Assembly (NCBI GenBank): GCA_021234155.1
Contig: JAJEKV010000028.1
Coordinates: 8,255,817 to 8,319,816, forward strand
Direction of reading: 5' to 3'
Source of the DNA: Isoetes taiwanensis
Lineage: Eukaryota > Streptophyta > Lycopodiopsida > Isoetales > Isoetaceae
Length of the DNA: 64,000 nt
The position numbers were made by a program, and so were the translations under genes. A model generated the notes under the pieces. The model saw only the letters and a list, made by a program, of their open reading frames with translations, did no database searches and was not told the DNA's origin. Numbering within the stretch: position 1 is the first letter of the stretch; each line of letters starts with the position of its first letter. Of the stretch, positions 33,884 through 46,823 are shown piece by piece.

Positions 33884-35116
33884 TGGCAGGTCTTCCCTTC
33901 CCGCCTTGGGATGGTGTTATCGGGCTTTGTTGCCATTGTAGCTTTGCCAAAATTGAATATCAAAATAAATCGTGTTGCATGGAAGATAGCATATTGTAAC
34001 TATCTTTCCAACACTTTTGCGTGCGCTTGGACATAAGAGTTTGTTTGTATACCATGTGAAAAAACAATTGCATAGAACGCCTTCTTGAACGGAGTTTTAT
34101 GTTGCAAAATTGGAGGAGAATTTCTAACGCCATAACTATCTCCGGACATGGTCGCTTAAGCCAGCCCTAAATCGAAAAAAAACATTTGGCGAAGCCCACA
34201 AAATGCTTGGGATATTTTTGTGTGAACATGTCAATTTTTGTGATGTGGTTAAACATGGCAAAGACCCTGGATATACCACGGATATACATGTGGTTTAAAC
34301 ATGGTGGTGTCCAAAGATTTATAGTGTCTAGGAGAATTTCTCCTACTTGGATTCTTACCAGCAAGTTACCAAGTATCGGGCATCGAAAAACGGGGGGTTT
34401 CCTGTTAAAATCCTTAGTTCGCATTTTTGCTTAGTGGCAAAATTAGGAGCACGACATTCATCATCAAATTATCTATTCTAGATAGAGGTACTGGCATTTT
34501 TGAAGCCATGGGTACATAATGATCAAAAAAATCCTAAGGAACATACTAGAGAATCTAGTTTTTATACACCACAAGGATATTTCAAGATCATACCCATGGA
34601 AATGCGTACATAACGATCAAAAGAATCCTAAGGAACGTACTAGAGAATCTAGTTGTCGTACACCATAAGGATATTTCAAGATCATAGGCTTTTGTTTGGT
34701 GGTGTTAAAGCAAAATTTACAATAGAAATAGAAAATACATGATCAATGCTTTATGCAGGGTGAGTATTTTACAAGGTTATCTCGAACCTGCATCCATTGC
34801 ACTAATATTTTCAAGAAGCTACAGACCACAAGTAGTAACTGTTCTTAAAAATGTGCTTGCGCATTAGAGGTTGCCCTTACATCTATTTTGTAGATGGGGC
34901 CTAGAAGCCAAAGTAATGATATATGAACAAAAGTTGATAAAAATGCTTAAAAAATTAAAATTTTTGTTTTGGTGTGTTATGGGAGACGATGTTCTTTTTT
35001 GTTTGAAAAAGAAACAAAAATTCAAAAAACATTGGCAAGTTCATGAATAACATATAAGCTATCAAATATAGCACAAATCCCATACCTCACCAAAACAAAA
35101 AAGTTTCAAAAAAAAA

Positions 35117-35230
35117 TTTTTTAGCACACCAGCCCGGCCTACGGCCTTTTCTGCAATTCTAGCCTATTCACATGTCACCACCTCAGCAAAATCTCACATG
35201 GCATTATAAAAGACCGTTAGATCTTCATTT
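35117..35230. repeat. Dispersed repeat copy in unit B (TTTTTTAGCACACC family)
   Basis: Unit B counterpart of 28425-28545. It reads AGCACACCAGCCCGG where unit A has AGCACACCAAATTTGCCCGG, again a difference at a CAG. Confidence 0.6.
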
Positions 35231-37612
35231 TCCAAAATCTAAAGCCATGAAAATTAGATAAGCTTGGAAAATTGGCACGCAGATGGCATCCGATGCTGGC
35301 GTTTAATGAAGCAAAGCTTGTTCAATTTGGGTGCATGTACTAAGTGAAGGTGTCCGACGGCACAACCGTGCTTCATTGACCCTTCTACTGTTCCTTTGCT
35401 ATTCTGAACTTAGCTATCCCAGCTTTGATGGCATGGCCTTGACGATTCTGTAAGATTTTAAGCTTTGCCTCGCTCTACTGTACCATGGTGGCGAACCAAG
35501 TGGTTTAACGGAGTTGAAAGGCATTTTTTCATTTTTTGGCTGCCTATTGCTTCAGAGTCTGCATCGCGAGGAGCTTCGTAGCCATTTTGCAATTTCATCT
35601 AATCTTCCACAGACCTAGGCAAAAGCAAATGGCAGAGGAATTCTAAAGCTGTTTAATTTTCATACATAAGGGGCCAGAGTGCTGCTCTTGGCGATGGAGG
35701 GATTTGCGTTTGGCGATGGGTATGGTGCTGCATGTGATGATGCCACTGGAAAAAATAAACAGACAATCAAATAAAGCGATGATTCTGAGGTTTGCCAGAT
35801 CTGAAGTTCAAAACTAATGTTGAAGACCCAGCAATAGAGGTATGCCAAATTTGAACTTGGAGCCCATCAGAGTATAATCCCGAGAGATGGCAGTTCTGGC
35901 TCAATTGGATCTTATTTCTTTCTTTCCTTCTTCCCTTTTTTTTTTTTTTTAATTCTTTCTTGAAAGTTTTGCTTACCCATTGCTTCGCAGGCATCTTTGG
36001 CATAAACAGTTCAGAAAGAAGATATCGACGGCATGCCAATTGATAAGGCGAAGGAGGAAGTGAAGAATCTTCATTCAATAAAACAACAAAAGCTGATCTC
36101 CCTTCTCGAGCCAAAGAAGAACCACAAAAGAACAGCAATGGACCTAAATTTAGTGTTTTAGAGTTTTGCATGTGCATGTTTTTTTCTCTGAAGCAGATGC
36201 TACGGTTTGATAGAGCCGCTTTGTTGAATAGATTGCTAGATTTTGGATTGTATAGTAGGACGCGAATTGATCCTGGGTGTTTCTTGATTCCAACATTTTT
36301 TCCTATGCCTATTCCTGCTAGACAATATGAGGTTGTTCCTGCAGAGTAATTTATTGATTAACGTGGTCTGTTTGCAGTCTCAATGATTTACATTATTAGT
36401 CCCAGTTTACAAGGAATGATAACATTTCCATACCATAGTCTTTTGTGAGTAAATTCCTGAATCCTTAAACTTCCCATTCTATAATGATAGTTTACAGTTT
36501 GTTTCTGTGTTATAATGTGAGTATTGTAGAAGGAATTAATACACTTGTAAAAGTGTTGTTCAGTATGTTTGGCTTTTGATTTGCTTGATGTTTGATATCT
36601 AGGGGTGCAACTACAAAGGGAAACCCAGCATTCACCATAAAATGCAGCAGCATCAGCATCTGTGGGCCTACTAGCAAACCAAGTGCCTCTTACTGCACAA
36701 GAAAATAATATTGGTGCAACACAGTTGCCAACGGTGCTAGGCCCAGGCGTAGGATTTTGGTATTGGGTTTGAAACTTGCTTCTTATTATCAAGCTTGCAG
36801 TAGTACTCTTCTTTTTCAATTAACATGGTTCAAAGGACAGGTTCTTCTTACTGATGTGCTTTGTAGACCTTGTATACCTATAAGTGTTTTGCCTTATGTT
36901 GCTAGTATTACCAATTAGAAGTTCTAGATCAAATGTTGAAGATCCACATTCAATTGGGTTGTTTTTCAATCTACAGATTGATTTCTAAATTTTTTGCTCC
37001 GTAGCCATGCATCTGCATCTCAAATACTCATTTTCCGATACCTCTTCAAATTTCGTTCTTGATTTGTAAGTTTCTAAGATGATCCAAGTATTTTCTAAAG
37101 CATTCGAGCGTCATCAGTTGCTTTAAAGCCCTTTTTTCTGTGAATTCGAGCTAAATCGAATTTCCCTTATTGAATAGCTCTAACCTTTAGATTGGGCTAT
37201 CTGCTGCAGATAAGAATTGGAGTTTGTGTTTAAAACAATGGAATCTTTTTAAAGTTTAGCTTTCAGACTGGTAGGAGAACCAAACAAGCGAGATTGGCTC
37301 AAAATTTCATGTGAAAGATTGTCTCAATACAAGCCATCAAATATAGCACAAATCCCATAACATTAAGAAAACAAAAAGTTTCATTTTTTTTTTAAACTTG
37401 CAATTATGGCAATTTTGCTGGTTGTGCAACTGAGCAAGGCATGTTTGGCTGAGCAACTGAGCAACGTGCACCTCGGAGTGCATGTTCCCCTTTGGGTATA
37501 TTCAAGGCAGAGATCATCTAGAAAGCTATGTTTGTTTATTCCAAATTCCTTGATATGGAATATTATTATGCAAGTCAAATGATGAACTTAGAAAAGTGTA
37601 AATGGTTTTTTT

Positions 37613-40600
37613 TGGTAATGTCTGCTTCTTTTCTACAGCGGATCCATTAGCCCTCAACAATGATGGTCAAACACCACTAGACATTGCAAGGATAAACGGG
37701 CATATATCCATTGTGCGTCTCATAGAGGTATAAGATTTCATTCTCTAACCACAAGATTGCATTCATAATTGTGTTTTCAGGCAACGTTTCAGTTGGCAAA
37801 TTTTATACAAATGAACGATAAATGCACATTGCATTATGACCAAAAATGTCTCTTACTGCTAAATTAACATCATCTTTATATATCATACATCATAATAGGG
37901 GACAAGTGATAAGAAGCATTAGCTGAAAGTATAGAACATGCTAGCATTACCAGCTTAGGAAAGATGTAAATTCAACATCACGTACAAACAGTCACCAAAG
38001 GTTTAAAAAGTGCTATTCACATACATAGAGAGATACAATGCATTGTTGTTTCAGGAAGGTAAAAGATCTAATCAGATACACAAATAGTTTTTAGTGTTGT
38101 ATTATATCACATTATATCTCATGTGGTTTTCAGGAGTGGATATGCCTCTTCAGTGGAGTACTACGCAAAATTGTCGAGGCTGATGGTGGCAATGCAATAT
38201 ATGGACAGCCTGTAACAAGGAAAATGTAAGCTTTAGGCATGCTGCATAAGGATTCTCTTCTAGATTGGTTTTGTTTATTAGTAGATCCACTAGTTAAAGA
38301 CAACCTAGAAAAAGATTGTCCACGATATTTTTCTTGAGGACCTTTGGGGTAGAGATTTTTGCCACGGTACATTGTCGAGGCACTCAACAATGATGGATCA
38401 TGGGCTTTTACCCAAAGGCTCCTGCATTTCAATCAAGATGGCATCTCCTTCCAAAGAGTTAAGAATATTCTAAAAGTCAGCAAGTTTTTTTCCGGAACAT
38501 GAAATAACTTCTTCTCAGTTTATGGCCATTTCCACTATGAATGCTTCAATTTAACAAGTCTCAACTCGTGTTTCTAGCTTCGTTTTCTGGAACATGAAAT
38601 AACTTCTTCTCAGTTTATGGCCATTTTCACTAGGAAACAAGTCTCAACTCGTGTTTCTACTGATATACTAAGACTGTTCATTATCTGGATCAAATTGTGT
38701 TCTGGTGTCATGTACGATGAAGCCTAAACCTTGCTATAATAATTTTCTCCTTTGTATGGGTTCCGGCAAGATATAATCAACTGTTATACTAGGTTTGCTT
38801 TGAAGTTCGGTTGGGAAATTACTTACTTGGCTAGCCATAATGTACCGTGGGTGGTTGTGTCACCCTGCTAGCTCGATCATTGGGGTCATCCTCGAAATGA
38901 GCTTGCGGTTTATCATTCCCAAAAGGTTTGTTCATGGCTCATAGAAGGTTCAATCGACCTTATTCTGCATCTGCTTAGTAAATAACCAATGAACGATGCC
39001 TCTATACCAGGTCCCTTTACCAAGAGCAAGAACCTTGCTTGGAAGTATTACTAGCGAGATTGAGGAACCAAACATGGAGTTACCAGATCCAAGATTAATA
39101 ATCAAGGACAAAGTTACAAGTAAGCATTCAAGATCATATCATGATATCAGTCACATTATATGCTTACGATGAGAGTGTAATCGCCGGAATGAAAAGCTCG
39201 ATTCGCTACGAGCATGCGGTGATAAGGTTCAAATAAAGAAGCCGTATAATGCATGCAAGGGTATTCCACGTGTATGTACTAGTAAACAACCACATAAAGT
39301 AAATTGTCAAAATTTAAGATGTCCTCTTTAGTTGATTGTCTTTTTGCTATAAGTATGATATTTTTTAGCTTTAAAAAGATTGCTTCCAGGCAGGTCATTT
39401 GCAAATCCGAAGGCCTTGGCGATGGACAAAATGGTTTCATAGCCGCCAAGAATGGAATGGAGCCTAAACACCCATCTCAATTGAAGATGCGGCACTTGCA
39501 ATGGCCATTGATGCATCAATCACGACGAAGAAGGCAGAAGGAGTGCGGGATGTAAGTAGCGACTCTTCATCAAGTGGATCAAAAGTTGAAAATGATAGTT
39601 TTACCCAAAATCTCGAAAGCGTGCACCACCCCGGATAAACGTAGACAAGCTCGGAAGCATGTCCAAGATAATCGATAATGGTATATGTGTTATTTGTTCA
39701 AATGCGCCCCGGTCGTCTACCTAGCTATTACCTTGTGGGCATTTGGTCGCTTGTATGGATCGCTGGTTCTCGATAACGATGTCCCGCTTTATCGGACCCT
39801 CTGTCACCGGTTGTAAGGGTATTCAAAGTATAGTGGCGTGTCTTCCCTTCCCGCCTTGGGATGGTGTTATCGATTTGTTGCCATTGTACCTTTGCCAAAA
39901 TTGAATATCAAAATAAATCGTGTTGCATGAAAGATAGCATATTGTAACTATCTTTCAACACTTTTGCAGGCAGTTGGACATAAGAGTTTGCTGTATACCA
40001 TGTGAAAAAACAATTGCATAGAACGTCTTCTTGAACGGAGTTTTATGTTGCAAAATACGAGGAGAATTTCTAACGCCATAAATATCGGACATGGTCGTGC
40101 TTAAGCTAGCCCTAAATCGGAAAAAAATTGCCTAAGCCCACAAAAATGCCGGGTATTTTTTGTGTGAACATGTCAATTTTTTGTGATGTGGTTAAACATG
40201 GCAAAGACCCGGATATACCACGGATATACACGTGGTTTAAACATGGTGGTGTTCGATATTTATAGTGTCTAGGAGAATTTCTCCTACTTGGATTCTTACC
40301 AGGCAGTACCAAGTATCAGGCATCATAAAGCAGGGGGTTAGTCTCTTTAATTTCCGGTTAAAATCCTTAGTTCACGTTTTTGCTTAGTGGCAAAAAAATT
40401 GCTAGGAATTTTAGAGTTTCTGTACAAAATCTAGCAAGTACTCATTAGCTTACATGCAAAATTTGGAGCATGACATTCATCAGCAAATTATCTATCCTAG
40501 ATAGAGGTACTGGGACTTTCGAAGCCATGGGTACATAACGATCAAAAGAATCCTAAGGAACATACTAGAGAATCTAGTTTTAGTACACCACAAGGATAAG

Positions 40601-41048
40601 GAACGTACTAGAGAATCTAGTTGTCGTACACCACAAGGATATTTCAAGATCATACCCTTTTGTTTGGTGGTGTTAAAGCAAAATTTACAATGTAGAAATA
40701 GAAATCACATGATCAATGCTTTATGCAGGGTGAGTATTTTACAAGGTTATCTCGAACCTGCATCCATTGCACTAATATTTTCAAGAAGCTGCAGACCACA
40801 AGTAGTAACTGTTCTTAAAAATGTGCTTGCGCACTAGGGGTTGCCCTTACATCTATTTTTGTAGATGGGGTCTAGAAGCCAAAGTAATGATATATGAACA
40901 AAAATTGATAAAAATGCTTAAAAAATTGAAAATTTTTGTTTTGGCATTATGGGAGATGTTTTTCTTTTTTGTTTAAATAAGAAAAAAAAAATCCAAAAAA
41001 CATTGGCAAGTTCATGAATAAATATAAGCTATCAAATATAGCACAAAT
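37613..41048 (+). repeat. Tandem segment, unit C, truncated at its 3' end
   Basis: Third copy of the segment, running from the same intron 5 junction until CAAATATAGCACAAAT, where a CACTA-type end begins. It keeps an 80-base stretch (about 40395-40475) that units A and B lack, so it preserves the older arrangement there, but has its own deletion near 40595. Confidence 0.93.
37639..39833 (+). pseudogene. Truncated E3 copy C, exons 6-10
   Basis: Exons 6 (37639-37727) and 7 (38135-38226) are readable. The exon 8 acceptor is altered (GTACCGTGGG), and exons 9 and 10 hold several indels. The RING region reads only to CVICSNA before the frame is lost. Exons 1-5 are absent. As in copy B, differences concentrate at CAG/CTG, so some may be sequence error. 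Confidence 0.83.
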
Positions 41049-41995
41049 CACTACTACAAAAATAGGTAGAAATGGCACAAATAAGTGTCAATTTCTACAT
41101 ATATAAATGACACTTTTGATGTGTGCCGTTTATTTATGCCCTTTATCCTCCGCCTTTGTTGTGTCATTTTAGTGTGGTCAAAATATTTGTCATTTAAGTG
41201 TCGTTTAACTGACATCTTTGTGTCGTTCAGCCGCTATTTAAGTGACATGCATTCTGACATATATGTGACTTGGTTGTGTCATTCATGTGTGTTCTAAGTG
41301 ACATGCATTGTGCTATTTAAGTGCCATAGAAATGATATTCTACATATTCTAAATGAGGTGCACCTTGGACTACCACAGTAATCGGATCCATCGATCTTAT
41401 AACCCAGATCGTATGATGGAGCCTCTGGCACCTCTTTTTTCGCTTATGGTCATTTATGGCTGGGGGCACCTATGATTTTAAAGTATGAAATACGAGTTTG
41501 CCTAAGGTTTTGATGGAATATCGAGCTTCTATATGGCTTTGCCTAAGGTTTTAATATATGAAATACGGGGGCCCAAACCTCTAACAAAAGAACTTAATGT
41601 CCTAATAAGACGTCTTTGACCAACATAACCAATGAGCTAACGTGATTATTTTTTATTTTAAATCTGTGTCTTTTTTTTACAACAACCCACTCAATTGTTT
41701 TTGGGATATGATCTATGGTTTCAGAAATTGTCATTTTTACATCTATATCAAATCCCTCTGAAACCCCTGTTATTGTGCTACATATTGCATTCTAACATGT
41801 ATATGTGGTGCTTGTGCCACTCAAGTGCCATTTATGTGACAAGTAGCATGACATTGATATGTGGTGGTTATATCATTCAAGTGCCACATAGGTGTAGTGG
41901 TTCTAAGATTCAAGTGGCATTGAAATGACATGCATTATGACACATTTACTTAAAGAAATTGCCAATTTTACATCATTTAAGTATCATACATTATC
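41049..41995. mobile_element. CACTA-type transposon end, probably non-autonomous
   Basis: CACTACTACAAAAATAGG at 41049 is a typical plant CACTA/EnSpm terminus. It is followed by many subterminal words such as TTTAAGTGACATGCATT, AAGTGCCATTTA and TTAAGTGTCG up to about 41990. No transposase is seen. I did not find the matching inverted end, so the right boundary is approximate and the element may be truncated. Confidence 0.65.
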
Positions 41996-43900
41996 TCAAC
42001 GCTAATGAATTGTCGTACTATTTATATTTTGCTGGTTTTCCGTGTGAAACTTATAGAGAATGTGAATTTGAACAAGAAAGAAGCTTGATATCATTTAAAA
42101 AAAAAATGTTTGCAATAAAATTTGCAATAGCAATACATTCAACATAGACAACAACTCAATAAATTCATTGAGAAATATTACTCAATAAAGATATTATCCA
42201 TATAATCACGAAGTTTATCACATCTTTGGATGTCCTAAGTTCATCTTGGGTTCAACCTACATGCAAGTTGGATAGCGCAGCGATGTCCTTTATCTACCCA
42301 TTAGTTCGTTCCTCTATCCCCCTTCTTTTCTTGCCGCTTTGTATATGTATGAACATATCCGCATGTCCTACAAAATCTTATCCATCTACACTTGAACAAA
42401 AACCATTCGCATATGCAAAATAAGCAGCAAATGGTATGAGCTAGCGTGTTGATTGTAAGTTCTTCAACTTTATGAGATAATATGTATCGAGAGGGGGCAC
42501 AACACACTTAAATTTTATCCTGCACATAAAAGACCAAAATAACAGAAGTTACATTTGTTGTTTTACCACATTAGCCACTTGGATTTGAATGTATACATCC
42601 ATTATGAGGGAAAGGAAAATAAATATCATGTGAACTCTTCAAATAACTAGGATGTCAAGTCGGGCTCTCTAGAACCACTTTCTGGATTGGATATAATGTT
42701 TCGGAATGAACCATCTTACCTTAGCAGTCATATGTTAAGAAGAATATGCTAATTAATTATCTTATGGGAACATTACGTGGCCAAAGTACAGGGGAAGTAC
42801 TCGCTCTTAGCTGACCGTAAATGATGACTTTACAAAAGAGGGGAGAAGAATCCATCTTAGAAGAACCTAACAAAAGATCCCTTGTTAAACTAGTTCCACT
42901 ATAAAATATGATATAGATATATGCAAGTGACCATATCAATTGCATCACAAATATAGTTGCTTCAAAAGCGCAAATCATAAATCTTATGTACCTGCATTTG
43001 TGACCATATCAATTGCATTAGGTATCAATTTGAATATATATAATATAAATATCAACAAGGGTTTGATAATGCCCAAGAAGCATTATGTATTAGAGGGAGA
43101 AGAGAACGAGGCACTTGTTACACAACCAACGAAGAAAATTTAAATACTAGATTTTGAATTTGTCTAGTAAATTAAATACTATACAATTCCTACTGAGGTA
43201 GTATTTGCAAATAATGGTTACACCTATCTAATAATAATGGCAAATAGGCAAATAGTCACGGCTTACCACTATTGGCCCGACCCACATCATCATGTCCAGT
43301 CACATATGTGCTAAGGAACCCACCAGTGGGAGCAGATTTCCGGCCGCCGCCTGCCTGTTTCCCGCCGAAAACCCCCGAACCAGTGGGTTCCCTCACGTGG
43401 CCCACTGTTAGGTGGAAATTTCGTAGACATGCAGCAGAGCAGGGAAAGAGCGGCGAAGAAAACTCTGGCAATCGCCATAGCCAGAAAACTCTGGCAATCA
43501 CCATAGCCATAGCCTATGCTTCTGGCTCGCCCGAATAATCAAGGCGTTTCCAGGATTTGAAGCTTCAATCTCATTCATTTTGTGCCAAAGTTTCTCATTT
43601 GAGCTCCTACACCCTGAGAGATCCTCTTCCAGAGCTTTCCGAGCCCTCTGCTCCTCGCTGTGAGCTTGCCAGAACTGCCATAGCTATGAAGAAGCGGAAC
43701 CCATAACAAGATCTCCATAGCCGGAGGAATAAGAACTCGCCATAGCCAGTAAATCTGAGTCTAATAACTTGCAATAGCCTGCTTAATCTTGCAGAGCAGA
43801 AAATGAGTCTACTCCGGCGAAGGAGAATATCGGAGATATTTAAGCGTGAAATTATCTTCGGCCTTTGGAGATGGAGGTTTTAGGAGTGGGCAATGGCCGA
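41996..43900. other. Intergenic stretch without recognised genes
   Basis: AT-rich to about 43250, including a short direct repeat GACCATATCAATTGCAT (42929 and 43002). From 43260 it becomes GC-richer and holds scattered CCATAGCC words (43470-43780). Open frames at 43256-43538 exist on both strands and have no recognised domain. Confidence 0.5.
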
Positions 43901-44083
43901 GAGTAGGCCATTTCGGCTTATAATGACTTGGCGGCGGGCTAGGTCACGACGGCGCCATTACCCGACATAACGGTCCAAACCATGCAATTTTGTCCACCAT
44001 GTGTGCAGTGACGTGGTAGAGGTATAAAACGTTTATATTTCATGTCAGCAACCCCTTTTTCGCGTTGTCCTCGAAGTCCGGCG

Positions 44084-44230
44084 ATGGCGCTCTGTGTTTT
44101 GCTAACTTTAGCTATGGCACCCGTTGCTCTTCCTGCAGCAATAATGAAGAGCAAGGGAGCCAAGGGATCCGCCGAGGTTGTGCGCATCGCCGAGAGGCCT
44201 TGCGAGGGCAGAATGCCACGCCTCCCGTAG
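44084..44230 (+). CDS. Possible small secreted peptide
   Basis: The frame MALCVLLTLAMAPVALPAA starts like a signal peptide (hydrophobic core, then small residues ALPA for cleavage). It continues with a short basic part (MKSKGAKGSAEVVRI) and ends PRLP before TAG, 48 codons in all. An upstream in-frame ATG at 44042 would add 14 residues. A TATA box-like GTATAAAAC lies at 44022-44030. It could equally be the first exon of something longer or chance; no family is recognised. Confidence 0.25.
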   Translation: MALCVLLTLAMAPVALPAAIMKSKGAKGSAEVVRIAERPCEGRMPRLP

Positions 44231-45599
44231 ATTACAGGACGTGATAAACAGGAGCCAAAACTTTCTACCCAAATTTGCTGTCATGTGATCAGATAATCGG
44301 GAAGAACAAATGAAAACAAGTTTCCAATGCCTGAGAATCAAGCTAAGAATACTCTACATGCTATGAAGCATCTCTAGGCAGTAGATTAATGTATGTTTTG
44401 GCCATAAAAAAATTTGACTTCTTGGCGGCCGAGCCTGTATAGAAGAAGCAAAAATCCCATACTAACCCCAGACTAGCTAATTCATGAAAACTGCAGCAAG
44501 AACCCCTCAAAAAAATCGATCCAAAGAAACCCTTGAAAAAACCGATACAGCGACATAATTGGGGAACTGAACGAACGAGAGCGGGCACTGAAGAAAAAAA
44601 GAAGCTCGAAGAAAAAGGAGAAGCGGCACACAAGAAAAGGGGAAGCGGCGCCGCTCTGGATCCATTACGCCTTGTAATTATAATTATAGTATGGCTCTGT
44701 TTATTACGTGAATCTATTGAGAGCTCTCAAACCTTCGTGTAAGTAAGATTCGCTCTATATATAAGAGGCTTAGGGTCCATTCAGACTCGTGGTTAAGTTA
44801 AGTTAAGTTAAGTTAAAAAAAATTGACTAGCTAGTTTAACTTAACTATAACAGTTGTATTCGCATCCAAAAGAGTTAACTTTCTATTAAATACTAAACTT
44901 AACTAAGGACAAGCAAAATATCTTCACACCCAACATAGTTAAGTTAATAATTTTAACCTAACTAAACAACATGGGTTTTGTTCAGACATTGTCTTGTTAG
45001 GTTAGTAGTAACCGAAATGCCTTCACACATGCCATTAGTTAAGTTACAACTTTAACTTAACTAGAACGCCTTCAGACCATTCTAGTTAATTTTATTATTT
45101 TAAACTTAACCAATTGCCCTCACACATGTTCTAGTTAAGTTATGTTCGTATATAAACCAACATACGAATGATGAGGACATTCATTATTTTCAATCTACTT
45201 AAAGTGGCCATAAGCTTAAGGAGCCATAGGGAAAAGTTTAGCTACCGATATTCTACCTTTTGTTGACGTGTCAAAGCAAGGATTAACCCTAGTTCAGGAA
45301 GTTTGCTTAAATGTAGAAAGGCCGATGATGCAGCAAAGTTTAAGTAGTAAAGCTTGACATGGGTATTTAAAGCCGGCACATATGCCCGCATCTTTTTATC
45401 TCTATTTTTGCCAGACATTTTGCAATGCCCAGAGTCTTTTTTGGCTTTTGCATCATTTTTCATGAACCAAAGGCTATCAAGGCATTAAGGCAGCTCAAAA
45501 TGATAGTGTGACAGATCAGTCATATGATCAGCATTTTGTATCTTAGCATATCTATTATCCTAAATGAATGAAGCAAAATTTTAGCAAAGGGTCTTCGAA

Positions 45600-46520
45600 C
45601 ATGATATGGCTATCAGTTTTTAGATTCTGAGCATGCCCTACATAGAAGGAAATCTAACTAGTTGCAGTATGCACCCAGCATATATTATATGCAACCTATT
45701 TCAGTCAATTTTCCAAGGCCATAATCATTTCACAACATTAGGACCATCAAGCCAGTTCAAGAGACAATCTGAAAAATTAGTCATATGCCCGATATTTATT
45801 TAAAAGACCATATCATGGATGCCATTCCTAAAAGACTATTCGAACTTTAACTAAAAAAGGGGCTTAAAATATGAATATTTTTCAGATTCTGAGCTTATGC
45901 TTTAGCCTGAAGGAAGTTTTAACTAGCTGCCGGAATAAGCACGCATTTCTTTGAGCAATCCTCTTGCTAAAGCATTTCAAAAAAAGGAACATAGTCATCA
46001 CGACGGTAGCGCATATCCTAGCAGATAATCCTGCTTCATAAGACTTAAAAATAGCAAATGCATTTAATTGTATCTTTTAAGAACACAAGAACCTGAGCAG
46101 TTTAGGGGCTTTTTACTGCACTTGTTTTTTAAGGGGTAGTGCACTTGTTTTTTAAGGGGTAGTCCGTGTAAACTCAGAAAAAACACACAATTTTCAGATG
46201 AAGAGTAATAGATGTAAATACAGCCATCCATTTTCAGATTATGAGCTTACGTTTTGGCCAGTAGCAAGTTTTAACTAGCTGGGGCAATAAACATGTCCTT
46301 ACTTGTGCAATTCTATTGCCAATGTATGCTAAACTCCGTATCACAAGGTAGAGTATATTCCAGCAGAAATCCCTTTACACAGACTTCAAAAAACAGCAAA
46401 TGCATTTCATTGTATCTTATAAAAACACAGGCAACCCAATAGTTTAGGGGCTTTTCACTGTACTTGTTTTTTAAGGCTAGGCCTCCTGTGCAAACTTGAA
46501 AAAAGAACGCTCCTGATACT
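45600..46520. repeat. Degenerate repeats of about 270-350 bases in the 3.8-kb element
   Basis: Related blocks with GATTCTGAGC...GAAGTTTTAACTAGCT lie at about 45625, 45890 and 46238. AGTTTAGGGGCTTTTCACTG...CTTGTTTTTTAAGG lies at about 46100 and 46440. Within the first of these, TGCACTTGTTTTTTAAGGGG is itself doubled. Confidence 0.7.
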
Positions 46521-46706
46521 ACTCAAGGAGTTCAGCAAGAAAATACCAGCGTTTTGCATATTACCTTTTCTCTTGAAAATGTAGTAAGCTTAAAAAACAT
46601 GAAATACTTCATAAAAAAACTTGCACATAGTGTTCAAGTTGTAGTTTTTGTCGTAGACCAGCTCTTTCAACCAAAATCCAAGTAATGGAGGAGTAGAATT
46701 GGTTAC

Positions 46707-46808
46707 CTGCAGTAAACCATGCATACATTAGCCATGAACAGGGTAATGACACAAGCACTGACAGGTAAGCTGTAATTCTACTCGGCTTTTCGCCCTTCAC
46801 CATAAAAT
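46707..46808 (-). pseudogene. Captured exon of an unidentified membrane protein
   Basis: On the minus strand this 102-base exon is bounded by an AACAG acceptor and a GTAACC donor. It encodes MVKGEKPSRITAYLSVL followed by VSLPCSWLMYAWFTA, a hydrophobic segment that would span a membrane. Clean splice sites and sensible hydropathy argue for a real exon of a host gene carried inside the transposon. I do not recognise the parent gene. Confidence 0.45.
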
Positions 46809-46823
46809 CTGTTAGTTCATTGC

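Larger units (their letters stand above)
30931..37612 (+). repeat. Tandem segment, unit B
   Basis: Second copy of the 5.9-kb segment, joined to unit A by the junction TTTTTTTTGGTAATGTCTGC. It carries a 0.75-kb LINE fragment (31657-32403). Its 5' part (exon 6, a TAGTAGATCC insertion near 31600) agrees with unit C. Its 3' part shares with unit A an 80-base deletion after TTAGTGGCAAAA (about 34440). It is therefore a hybrid of the other two, as expected from unequal crossing-over. Confidence 0.93.
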
